The notes below the pieces were generated by a model, which was not told the origin of the DNA, did no database searches, and saw nothing but the letters and a program-made list of their open reading frames with translations. 64,000 bases of DNA. Origin: Nocardia brasiliensis ATCC 700358. GTDB lineage: Bacteria > Actinomycetota > Actinomycetes > Mycobacteriales > Mycobacteriaceae. Location: the NCBI RefSeq assembly GCF_000250675.2, contig NC_018681.1, positions 8,122,001 to 8,186,000 of the forward strand, read 5' to 3'. Both the position numbers and the translations under genes were made by a program. This document shows positions 16,979-25,004 of the stretch, one piece after another; the first letter of the stretch is position 1; each line of letters opens with the position of its first letter.

Positions 16979-17010
16979 GGTTCCCACACACCAAACAGCG
17001 TGTGGGAACC
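16979..17010. terminator. 11-bp hairpin downstream of the quinone oxidoreductase gene
   Basis: Arms ggttcccacac (16979-16989) and gtgtgggaacc (17000-17010) enclose a 10-base loop, 13 bases past the stop of the minus-strand oxidoreductase gene, a typical terminator position ahead of the ychF promoter. Confidence 0.6.
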
Positions 17011-17022
17011 ACCGGCTTCCGA

Positions 17023-17946
17023 TCAGGGCACCAGCACAACCTTGCCGAGGTTGGCACGCCCCTCGATCACCCGATGCGCCGCGACGGCGTCGTCGAGCGC
17101 GAACTCCGCGTGCACGACGGGCCGCAGCAGACCCGAAGCGAGGAACTGCCACAGTTCCTGCCGCCAGTGGTCGAACAGGTCGGGCTGGCCCTGTGCGATC
17201 CGCGCCACCTGGAAGCCGATCACCGATTTGGCCCCGACGAGCAGGTCGTAAGCCTGGATGGTGCCGCCGCCGGAGCTGTAGGCGACCAGCCGTCCGCCGG
17301 GCGCGACGGCCGTGATGGCCGGTCCGAGCAGATCCCCGCCGACCGCGTCGAGCGCGTAGTCGACCGGCGTGCCCCACGATTCCTGGCCGTATTCGACGAC
17401 TTCGTCGGCCCCGAGATCGCGCACGAACTCGGCCTTGGCGAGATCGGAGACCGCACCGACGACCCGCGCCGCCCCACGCAGCCGGGCCAGCTGCACCGCG
17501 AGATGGCCGACACCGCTGGCCGCCGCGGTGATCAGCGCCGATTCACCGTCCTTGGGCTGCGCCGCGTCGAGCGCACCCAGCGCGACCAGACCGCTGCGCA
17601 CCAGGGCGACCGCGTCGACGGCGGACCCGCCGTCGGGGATCGGCGAGGCCATCGCCGCCGAGAGCAGGGCGTAGTCGGCGTAGCCGTGCCCGAACACCAG
17701 GCCGGTCACCCGATAGCCGGGTTGGTAACCCGTGACGCCTTCGCCGACGGCAACCACTTCACCGGCGATCTCGCCGCCGAGCGCGATCGGCTCGCGTTGT
17801 TCGCGCACCTTCCGCACCACCGGCAGGGTCACGCCGATCGCTTCGACCCGCACCAGCAATTCGCCAGGACCCGGCGTCGGCACCTCGACCGCCACGACCT
17901 CGAGCACTTCCGGACCACCGCTGCGCTCGTACTGGACCCGACGCAT
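17023..17946 (-). CDS. Zinc-independent quinone oxidoreductase (MDR superfamily)
   Basis: A 307-residue medium-chain dehydrogenase/reductase. The N-terminal GroES-like domain (GPGELLVRVEAIGVTLPVV) is followed by a Rossmann segment with ALITAAASGVGHLAVQLARL, the AxxGxxG motif of NADPH-quinone oxidoreductases, and YALDAVGGDLL. Zinc ligands are absent, as in QOR/crystallin-type members. ATG 17946 has a perfect GGAGG site, so the very long upstream frame is discarded. It is divergent from the AraC gene 150 bases away, which may regulate it. Confidence 0.85.
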   Translation of the reverse strand: MRRVQYERSGGPEVLEVVAVEVPTPGPGELLVRVEAIGVTLPVVRKVREQREPIALGGEIAGEVVAVGEGVTGYQPGYRVTGLVFGHGYADYALLSAAMASPIPDGGSAVDAVALVRSGLVALGALDAAQPKDGESALITAAASGVGHLAVQLARLRGAARVVGAVSDLAKAEFVRDLGADEVVEYGQESWGTPVDYALDAVGGDLLGPAITAVAPGGRLVAYSSGGGTIQAYDLLVGAKSVIGFQVARIAQGQPDLFDHWRQELWQFLASGLLRPVVHAEFALDDAVAAHRVIEGRANLGKVVLVP

Positions 17947-18099
17947 CACACCTCCACAACTCATCAGAAGTGGCCACGGTAACCGCAGATCGCCGTCGAA
18001 CCACACCCCCGAGTGCGACATCTCACCGCCGGGCAGCGGTGGCGGTGAACCGCGCGGGACCACCTTGCGCCGCGGCCCGCAAGGCGTAGCGTGACCTGC

Positions 18100-18936
18100 A
18101 TGGAGCCGAGCACCGAGATGGTGACGGCGCGACCGGCGCCGGTGCTCGCGCGGTTCATCGACCACTACGTGGGCTACCGGATGGTGGGGTATCCGGCGGG
18201 TCTGCACCGTGGCCTGCCGTCCGCGCACATGACGTTCATCGTCAGCATCGGGCCGACCATCGACGTTGTCGCGCAGACCGATCCGCGGCAGTCGCCCCAG
18301 GACTATCGGTGTTCGCTGGGCGGATTGCAGGCCAGTTCCGCGCTCATCTCGCACACCGGTCATCAGGAGGGCGTCGCGGTCGCGCTGACCCCGCTGGGCA
18401 GTCGAGCGCTGTTCGGGACGCCCGCGGCGGCGCTCTGGGATGTCTCGGTCGAGCTGGCGGATGTCGTGGGGCCGGTCGGCACGGAGCTGTGGGAGCGATT
18501 GCAGGGTCCGGCCACCTGGACCGCCCGCTTCGCGACCTGCGACCGGATCCTGGGCCGGATCGCGCAGCCCGAACTACTGGTCGGGCCGGAATTGACGTGG
18601 GCGTGGCGCACGGTGGTCGGGTCCGGCGGCACGCTGGCCGTCGGTGCGCTGGCGGACGAGATCGGCTGGAGCAGGCAGCATTTGGCGCGCCGCTTCGGTG
18701 CCGAGTTCGGACTGAGCCCCAAGCTGGCGGCCCGGATCGCCCGCTTCGAACGGGCCCGGCGGATGCTGCAGCACACCCCTTCCCATATCTCCATCGCCCA
18801 GGTGGCGGCCGCCTGCGGTTACTACGACCAGGCGCACCTGAATCGCGATTTCGCCGAACTCGCGGGCGCCAACCCGACGACCTGGCTGGCCGAGGAGGTT
18901 CCATCCGTCCAAGACGGCGCGGGGCCGGCCGAGTGA
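18100..18936 (+). CDS. AraC-family regulator
   Basis: About 278 residues. The N-terminal half is the ligand-binding region typical of actinobacterial regulators with a DUF6597-like domain (HYVGYRMVGYPAG, MTFIVSIG). The C-terminal domain has the two AraC helix-turn-helix units (ALADEIGWSRQHLARRFGAE and IAQVAAACGYYDQAHLNRDF) and ends with the usual G-x-NPTTW. GTG 18091 and ATG 18100 are both possible starts. It is followed after 10 bases by a VOC-family gene, so the two form an operon, and it faces the quinone oxidoreductase gene. Confidence 0.8.
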   Translation: MEPSTEMVTARPAPVLARFIDHYVGYRMVGYPAGLHRGLPSAHMTFIVSIGPTIDVVAQTDPRQSPQDYRCSLGGLQASSALISHTGHQEGVAVALTPLGSRALFGTPAAALWDVSVELADVVGPVGTELWERLQGPATWTARFATCDRILGRIAQPELLVGPELTWAWRTVVGSGGTLAVGALADEIGWSRQHLARRFGAEFGLSPKLAARIARFERARRMLQHTPSHISIAQVAAACGYYDQAHLNRDFAELAGANPTTWLAEEVPSVQDGAGPAE

Positions 18937-18946
18937 GGCTGGACGC

Positions 18947-19369
18947 ATGACGAATCCAGCGAATACCGATATCACCACCCGCACCGCGGTCTGGCCCACC
19001 ATGACCTTCCGGGACAGCCGCGCCATGGCCACCTTCCTCGCCGAGGCGTTCGGCTTCGTGCAGACCGCGATGTACGCCCGCGAAGACGATCCCTCGGTGA
19101 TCGAGCACGCGGAAATGCGCTGGCCGCTGGGCGGCGGCATCATGTTCGGCAGCTCGTGCAAGGACGCGGGCGTTTTCGGCAAGCGCCTGCCCGGCAACGA
19201 CTCGGTCTACCTGGTCTGCGAAGACCCCGACGCGCTGTTCGAGCGCGCCGCGGCGGCCGGCGCCGAGGTGATCCGTGGCCTGCAGGACGAGAGTTACGGC
19301 TCGCGCGGCTTCGTGGTCCGCGACCCCGAGGGCAACCTGTGGAGCTTCGGCACCTACTGGGGCGAATAG
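18947..19369 (+). CDS. VOC-superfamily (glyoxalase/bleomycin-resistance-like) protein
   Basis: A 140-residue protein of two beta-alpha-beta-beta-beta units: TMTFRDSRAMATFLAEAFGF in the first, SVYLVCEDPDALFERAAAAG in the second, and the closing RDPEGNLWSFGTYWG. Conserved Glu/His positions of the VOC metal site are partly present, but the enzymatic class cannot be inferred. The AraC-VOC pair is common in actinobacteria and the regulator probably responds to the VOC substrate. Confidence 0.8.
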   Translation: MTNPANTDITTRTAVWPTMTFRDSRAMATFLAEAFGFVQTAMYAREDDPSVIEHAEMRWPLGGGIMFGSSCKDAGVFGKRLPGNDSVYLVCEDPDALFERAAAAGAEVIRGLQDESYGSRGFVVRDPEGNLWSFGTYWGE

Positions 19370-19426
19370 CCTTGCCGCCCTAGCTGTCTCGAACGGCCCG
19401 GCGACCGCGGGGTCCGGGCCGTTCAC

Positions 19427-19971
19427 TCAGCGCCCGCCCAGACCCGACATGGCGACGCCGTTGCTGAAGGCGCGCTGCGCGATCGCGTAGACGACGAGCA
19501 GTGGCAGGAGCACCGTGACGGTCAACGGCACCATCAGGGTGCCCAGATACGCGACGAACAGCACTTCGCACCCGCGAAACCGCAAGCGTGCGAACGCGTA
19601 TCCGGCCAGCGAGCAGAAGAACACCTGACCGGCGGTGACGCAGGCCGCGTACACCGCGGTGTCGACCAGCATCCGCCCCAGCGGCCGCCGTGCGGTCCGA
19701 CCGGCAGCACCGTGATATCCACGGAAAGCCCGTCACGACCGGCGAACTCGGAATACAGCCAGTGCCTGCCCAGGACCATCGCCGCCCGTCCGGCCCGGAA
19801 CAGGTCCGGCGCCGCGACCGACAGTCGGTCGGCGACTTTCGGTGCGACGCCGTGCCGGTGCCACGCCGCCTCCACGATGGGTCCGACCAACGAATGCCCG
19901 AGCCGGCATGGCAGCATACGGATGGCAACATCGCCGGGCGAGGGAACACGCCCAGCCGCACCGGCGAACAA
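19427..19971 (-). pseudogene. Decayed sugar ABC transporter (solute-binding protein plus permease fragments)
   Basis: The minus strand carries two recognisable pieces of a carbohydrate ABC importer in different frames. Between about 19850 and 19681 the translation FRAGRAAMVLGRHWLYSEFA followed by ITVLPVGPHGGR is the late segment of a family-1 solute-binding protein. From 19672 the frame VTAGQVFFCSLAGYAFARL, then VLFVAYLGTLMVPLTVTV, is the middle of a MalG-type permease; it jumps directly to the normal permease C-terminus QRAFSNGVAMSGLGGR, so most of the permease, including its EAA loop, is deleted. No ATPase is nearby. Fusion, frameshift and internal deletion mark this as a dead remnant. Confidence 0.75.
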
Positions 19972-20193
19972 CCGGCGACCTCGACCGAGGCCCGCCGGAG
20001 CACAGCGCCACGTGGGCCACCCGTACCCACCGCGCGCCGCGACTCGTAGGAAGACACAGGGCGAGTCGCCGCGCCGAGAACGAAATGCAGCGAATGTTCA
20101 GACTTCCCTAAGTCCGGCTCGAGCGCGCTTCAGTTCAGCTACGTTGTCAACGTTTCAGCAAGTCAAGCTCGATCTCACGGGAGAGTAGTTCGC

Positions 20194-22482
20194 ATGGCGA
20201 CCATCGAATACCTCCGGACTGATCCCGACCTCCCTCCCGTGGGTGTCGTGGACCGTTCGCCTATCACCCCCACCAAAAAGGCCATTTTCGCGGTGATCGC
20301 CGTGGTGGGTGCCATCGCCTGGGCCGTCTTGGCCATCGCCAGGGGCGAGTCGGTCAACGCGGTGTGGATCGTGGTCGCGGCGGTCTGTACCTACGTGCTC
20401 GCCTACCAGCTGTACTCCAGGCTGATCGAACACCGGATCACCAAGCCGCGCGACGATCAGGCCACACCCGCCGAGATCCTGGAAAACGGCAAGGACTACA
20501 TGCCGATGGACCGGCGGGTGCTCTTCGGGCACCACTTCGCCGCCATCGCGGGTGCGGGTCCGCTGGTCGGTCCGGTCCTGGCCGCGCAGATGGGCTATCT
20601 GCCCGGCACGCTGTGGATCGTGTTCGGTGTCGTGTTCGCCGGTGCGGTGCAGGACTACCTGGTGCTGTGGGCCTCGACCCGTCGCCGCGGCCGCAGCCTC
20701 GGGCAGATGGCGCGCGACGAGCTCGGCGTGGTCGGCGGTATCGCCGCCATCGTCGCCGTGCTGGTGATCATGATGATCCTGCTCGCGGTGCTAGGCATCG
20801 TCGTGGTGAACGCGCTGGCCGCGACCCCGGGCAAGGACGGCGTGCTGCAGGGTGGCAGCCCTTGGGGCGTGTTCTCCATCGCGATGACCATCCCGATCGC
20901 CCTGTTCATGGGCGTCTACCTGCGCTACCTGCGCCCCGGCAAGGTCGGCGAGGTGTCCCTGATCGGTTTCGCGCTGCTCATGCTCGCGATCATCTCGGGT
21001 AACTGGGTGGCCGAATCCGGCTGGGGCCAGGACTGGTTCACGCTGTCGGGCACCACCATCGCCTGGTTCCTCATCGCCTACGGCTTCATCGCCTCGGTGC
21101 TGCCGGTGTGGCTGCTGCTCGCGCCGCGCGACTACCTGTCCACCTTCATGAAGATCGGCACCATCGTCCTGCTGGCGGTCGGCGTGCTGATCACCATGCC
21201 GGTGCTCAAGGCCCCTGCCGTTTCCCAGTTCGCGAGTTCGAGCAACGGACCGGCGTTCGCGGGCAGCCTGTTCCCGTTCCTGTTCATCACCATCGCCTGT
21301 GGCGCGCTGTCCGGCTTCCACGCGCTGGTGTCCTCGGGCACCACGCCGAAGCTGCTGGAGAAGCAGTCGCACGCCCGGATGATCGGGTACGGCGGCATGC
21401 TGATGGAATCGTTCGTCGCGGTCATGGCGATGATCACCGCCAGCATCATCGACCAGCACCTGTACTTCGCGATGAACGCGGGCGCCGGCGTCACCGGCGG
21501 TACCGCGGAGAAGGCGGCGGCCTACACCAACAGCCTCGGGCTCAGCGGCCCGCCGGTCACCCCGGGTCAGCTGGAGCAGGCGGCCAAGGACGTGGGCGAG
21601 ACCAGCATCGTGTCCCGCACCGGCGGCGCGCCGACGCTCGCGGTCGGCATGTCCGAGGTGCTGCACCGCTTCCTCGGCGGCACCGGGCTCAAGGCGTTCT
21701 GGTACCACTTCGCGATCATGTTCGAGGCGCTGTTCATCCTCACCACGATCGACGCGGGCACCCGTGTCGCGCGCTTCATGCTGTCGGACTCGCTGGGCAA
21801 CCTGGGCGGGCCGGCCAAGAAGTTCAAGGATCCGTCGTGGCGGCCCGGCGCGTGGCTGTGCTCGGCGATCGTGGTCGCCGCGTGGGGTTCGGTGCTGCTG
21901 ATGGGTGTCACCGATCCGCTCGGCGGCATCTACACGCTGTATCCGCTGTTCGGCATCTCCAACCAGTTGCTCGCCGCGATCGCGCTCACCGTCGTGCTGA
22001 CCATCGTGATCAAGAAGGGCCTGATCAAATGGGCCTGGATTCCGGCGATCCCCCTGGTCTGGGACCTGATCGTGACGATGACCGCGTCCTGGCAGAAGAT
22101 CTTCTCCGCCGACCCGAAGATCGGCTACTGGAAGCAGCACAGCATCTACAGCGCGGCGCTCGACGCCGGAAAGGTTGTGGCACCGGCCAAGACGGCCGAG
22201 GATATGGAGAAGGTGGTCCGCAACAGCTTCATCCAGGGCAGCCTGTCGATCATCTTCGCGGTGCTGGTGCTGGTCGTGGCGATCGTCGGCGTGCTGGTCT
22301 GCGTGCGAGCCTGGCGCGCGGGCGGCGGCGAGAGCAGTGAAACGCCCGACGAGCCGTCGAAGATCTTCGCGCCGAAGGGCTTCCTCGCGACGGCCACGGA
22401 GAAAGAAGTGCAGCAGGAATGGAACGCCCTGATCGCCACGGGGAAGGTCCGCCCACCAGGCGCGGCGAAGGCCCTGCATTGA
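20194..22482 (+). CDS. cstA: Carbon starvation protein A family transporter
   Basis: A 762-residue membrane protein with many helices and the CstA signatures: RRVLFGHHFAAIAGAGPLVG, LWIVFGVVFAGAVQDY, a FHALVSSGTTPKLL segment in the middle, and TLYPLFGISNQLLAAIAL in the C-terminal CstA domain. Characterised relatives (CstA, BtsT) take up pyruvate or peptides by proton symport under carbon limitation. ATG 20194 follows GGGAGAG. The next gene overlaps by 4 bases and encodes the small YbdD/YjiX-type partner that BtsT needs for activity. The last ~60 residues are a cytoplasmic tail. Confidence 0.95.
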   Translation: MATIEYLRTDPDLPPVGVVDRSPITPTKKAIFAVIAVVGAIAWAVLAIARGESVNAVWIVVAAVCTYVLAYQLYSRLIEHRITKPRDDQATPAEILENGKDYMPMDRRVLFGHHFAAIAGAGPLVGPVLAAQMGYLPGTLWIVFGVVFAGAVQDYLVLWASTRRRGRSLGQMARDELGVVGGIAAIVAVLVIMMILLAVLGIVVVNALAATPGKDGVLQGGSPWGVFSIAMTIPIALFMGVYLRYLRPGKVGEVSLIGFALLMLAIISGNWVAESGWGQDWFTLSGTTIAWFLIAYGFIASVLPVWLLLAPRDYLSTFMKIGTIVLLAVGVLITMPVLKAPAVSQFASSSNGPAFAGSLFPFLFITIACGALSGFHALVSSGTTPKLLEKQSHARMIGYGGMLMESFVAVMAMITASIIDQHLYFAMNAGAGVTGGTAEKAAAYTNSLGLSGPPVTPGQLEQAAKDVGETSIVSRTGGAPTLAVGMSEVLHRFLGGTGLKAFWYHFAIMFEALFILTTIDAGTRVARFMLSDSLGNLGGPAKKFKDPSWRPGAWLCSAIVVAAWGSVLLMGVTDPLGGIYTLYPLFGISNQLLAAIALTVVLTIVIKKGLIKWAWIPAIPLVWDLIVTMTASWQKIFSADPKIGYWKQHSIYSAALDAGKVVAPAKTAEDMEKVVRNSFIQGSLSIIFAVLVLVVAIVGVLVCVRAWRAGGGESSETPDEPSKIFAPKGFLATATEKEVQQEWNALIATGKVRPPGAAKALH

Positions 22483-22742
22483 CGCTCAGCGCTACCCCGC
22501 AGGACGGCCGGTCGCCTCGACCGGCCGTCCTGCGGCGCCTGCGGACCGCTCGAAACGCCTGTGCGACAGCGGTTCGCAGCGTCGGCTGGTGGTTCAACTC
22601 GATCCTCGGGGGTCAGGACTATCAGCGCTACGTCGCGCATCTGACGCGCAACCACCCCGGCTGCGCGATCCCCACCGAACGGGAGTACTGGCGCATCCGG
22701 CATGCCGACGCCGACAGCAATCCGCAGAACCGCTGCTGCTGA
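22479..22742 (+). CDS. YbdD/YjiX-family small protein, CstA partner
   Basis: An 87-residue protein starting at TTG 22479, which overlaps the cstA stop (ATTGA). The core SVGWWFNSILGGQDYQRYVA and HPGCAIPTEREYWRIRHADA match the DUF466 family, which closes with a basic region and a Cys-Cys pair near the end. In E. coli the homologue is required for the function of the BtsT transporter. Translational coupling with cstA supports the same role here. Confidence 0.85.
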   Translation: MTLSATPQDGRSPRPAVLRRLRTARNACATAVRSVGWWFNSILGGQDYQRYVAHLTRNHPGCAIPTEREYWRIRHADADSNPQNRCC

Positions 22743-22843
22743 CTTCCAGCATTTATCCAGGCTCCGCGCAGCTCAGCGACTCGACAGCGATAATGGCGGA
22801 TTCCCGCTAGCGGAGATTGCTTCCAAATGACATTGTGGTGGGC

Positions 22844-24460
22844 GTGACGATCACGGTGTTGGATTTCGAGCGGTGCTATCGGGCGGTGTCGACCAGAGAC
22901 TCCCGATTCGACGGACAGTTCTTCACCGCGGTGCGGACCACCGGAATCTATTGCCGCCCTTCGTGTCCGGCGATCACCCCGAAACGGGCGAACGTCTCGT
23001 TCCTGCCCACCGCCGCCGCGGCACAGCAGGCGGGGTACCGGGCCTGCCGTCGCTGCCTGCCCGACGCCGCCCCCGGCTCACCGCTCTGGAACACCAGGGC
23101 CGACCTGGCCGCGCGCGCGATGCGGCTGATCGGCGACGGCGTGATCGAGCGCGGTGGCGTACCCGCGCTGGCGGCCACCCTCGGCTATTCGCAGCGGCAA
23201 CTGACCCGCGTGCTCACCACCGAACTGGGGGCCGGACCGTTGGCGCTGGCCCGCGCGCACCGGGCGCATACGGCGCGGCTGCTCATCCAGACGACGGCAA
23301 TGCCCATGTCCGACATCGCCTTCGCGGCCGGTTTCGCCAGCATCCGGCAGTTCAACGACACGGTGCGCGAGGTGTTCGCGGTGAGCCCGACCACGATGCG
23401 CACCGAAGCGCAACGCACCAGGTCCGGCTCGAACGGCCGCCAGGCGCCGCCGGTCAACGGGACGCTCAGCCTGCGCCTGCCCTACCGGGAGCCGCTCGAC
23501 CGCGCCTGGCTCGAATGGTTCCTCTCCGCGCATGTGGCCCCCGGCATGGAGCTGTGGGAAAACCGTTCCTACACCAGGAATCTGCGCACCCCGCACGGGC
23601 ACGCGACCACACGGCTGAGCTTCCAGCGCGACCACGTCCGCGCGGAGCTGGCGCTGCACGACATGCGCGATCTCGCGCCGACCGTCGCGCGCCTGCGTCA
23701 CCTGCTCGACCTCGACGCCGACCCGGTAGGCATCGACGAGGTGCTGGGAGTCGGCGCGGGACAAGACCTTCCGGCGCCGGAGCTCGCGGACCCGGGCACC
23801 ACCCGGCTACCCGACGCGGGCGCGGGCGCGCCGCCGGACGCCGAAGACCTGCCCGGCGCGACCGGCACCAGGCCACCCGTGTTCAGTCCGGGCATTCGCG
23901 TACCCGGCTGCCTCGACGGCCCGGAGTTGTTGCTGCGCACCATGATCGGTCAGCAGATCTCGGTATCGGCCGCCGCCACGCACACCGCGCGACTGGTCGA
24001 GGCGCTCGGCGAACGCGTCGAAGGTCCCATTCCGCTGCTGTTCCCCACCCCGGCCACCATCGCCGAACGCGGTGCCGAGGTGCTCACCGGTCCGGCCCGG
24101 CGAGTCCGCTCGATCATCGGCGTCGCCGAGGCGCTGGCCGGTGGCGAACTCGCACTGCACCAGGGCCGCACCGCCGCCGACCTGCGCCGCGACCTGCTCG
24201 CGCTGGACGGCGTCGGCCCGTGGACCGCCGACTACGTGACCATGCGGCTGCTCGCCGACCCCGACGTGCTGCTCAACACCGACCTGGTGGTCCGCCAGGG
24301 CGCCGCGCTGCTCGGTGTGGACCTGGCCGATACCGCGCGCTGGGCGCCGTGGCGCTCCTACCTGTCCATGCATCTGTGGAAGGCCGCGCTGACCGAGCGC
24401 GCCGACCGCACCAAATCCGCCGCGGCCAAGTCCGCCGCCGCGAAAGCGAGCCAGTCATGA
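22844..24460 (+). CDS. alkA: Ada-type/AlkA fusion: DNA-3-methyladenine glycosylase with methyl-phosphotriester-sensing domain
   Basis: A 538-residue multidomain repair and regulatory protein. Residues 1-80 form an Ada N-terminal zinc domain with Cys37, Cys41, Cys68 and Cys71 (TGIYCRPSCP, ACRRCLP); the first of these is the methyl acceptor in Ada. Residues ~95-190 carry an AraC-type HTH. From ~200 onward comes AlkA_N and then the HhH-GPD glycosylase (LDGVGPWTADYVTMRLL with catalytic Asp in LNTDLVVR). It should excise alkylated bases and possibly activate its own operon. A Pro/Asp/Ala-rich insertion of about 30 residues separates the AlkA_N and glycosylase parts. The stop overlaps the start of ogt (ATGA). 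Confidence 0.9.
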   Translation: MTITVLDFERCYRAVSTRDSRFDGQFFTAVRTTGIYCRPSCPAITPKRANVSFLPTAAAAQQAGYRACRRCLPDAAPGSPLWNTRADLAARAMRLIGDGVIERGGVPALAATLGYSQRQLTRVLTTELGAGPLALARAHRAHTARLLIQTTAMPMSDIAFAAGFASIRQFNDTVREVFAVSPTTMRTEAQRTRSGSNGRQAPPVNGTLSLRLPYREPLDRAWLEWFLSAHVAPGMELWENRSYTRNLRTPHGHATTRLSFQRDHVRAELALHDMRDLAPTVARLRHLLDLDADPVGIDEVLGVGAGQDLPAPELADPGTTRLPDAGAGAPPDAEDLPGATGTRPPVFSPGIRVPGCLDGPELLLRTMIGQQISVSAAATHTARLVEALGERVEGPIPLLFPTPATIAERGAEVLTGPARRVRSIIGVAEALAGGELALHQGRTAADLRRDLLALDGVGPWTADYVTMRLLADPDVLLNTDLVVRQGAALLGVDLADTARWAPWRSYLSMHLWKAALTERADRTKSAAAKSAAAKASQS

Positions 24461-24993
24461 CCGCCACCGTTGCACCCGCCACCCGCCGGATCGGCACCGG
24501 CACTGCGGATTTCGCGACGACGGATACCCCGATCGGCCCGTTCACCGCGCTCGTCGACCCCGAAGGTCAGGTGCTGGCGGCCGGGTGGACCACCGACGCG
24601 CAGAACCTGCGCACGCTGATCCATCCGTCCTTGCGCCCAGCCGAACTGCGCCAACGGGATTCGCTCGGCGCGGTGACCCAGGCCGTGCTCGACTACCACC
24701 GCGGCGATGTCACCGCGGTCGACGCCGTCCCGGTCCGCCAGCACTCCGGCGAATTCCTGCTGCACGCCTGGGACGTACTACGCAAGGTTCCCGCGGGCAG
24801 CCCGATCACCTACACCGAATTCGCCGCCATCTCCGGCCGCCCCGACGCCACCCGCGCCGCCGCCAACGCCTGCGCCCGCAACGCCGCCGCCCTGTTCGTC
24901 CCCTGCCACCGCATCTACCGAATCGGCGGCGCCCTAGGCGGCTTCCGCTGGGGCCTGCCGATCAAACGCTGGCTGCTCGACCACGAAGCCTGA
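24457..24993 (+). CDS. ogt: Methylated-DNA-protein-cysteine methyltransferase
   Basis: A 178-residue O6-alkylguanine-DNA alkyltransferase. The active-site motif FVPCHRIYR gives acceptor Cys150; the DNA-binding helix is ITYTEFAAISGRPDATRAAA with the Arg finger, and GALGGFRWGLPIKRWLL closes the pocket. It removes O6-methyl and O4-methyl groups in a suicide reaction. Its ATG overlaps the alkA stop, so both alkylation-repair activities are made together. Confidence 0.95.
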   Translation: MTATVAPATRRIGTGTADFATTDTPIGPFTALVDPEGQVLAAGWTTDAQNLRTLIHPSLRPAELRQRDSLGAVTQAVLDYHRGDVTAVDAVPVRQHSGEFLLHAWDVLRKVPAGSPITYTEFAAISGRPDATRAAANACARNAAALFVPCHRIYRIGGALGGFRWGLPIKRWLLDHEA

Positions 24994-25004
24994 GGCGGCT
25001 GCCG

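Noticed and set aside
15641..17251. A 536-residue plus-strand open frame opposite ychF
   Set aside because: It is the antisense shadow of a clear YchF gene; the translation is Gly/Val/Asp/Leu-rich with no domain, as expected from high-GC codon bias.
20791..22479. A 562-residue minus-strand frame antisense to cstA
   Set aside because: Arg/Asp/His-rich shadow of CstA without recognisable motifs.
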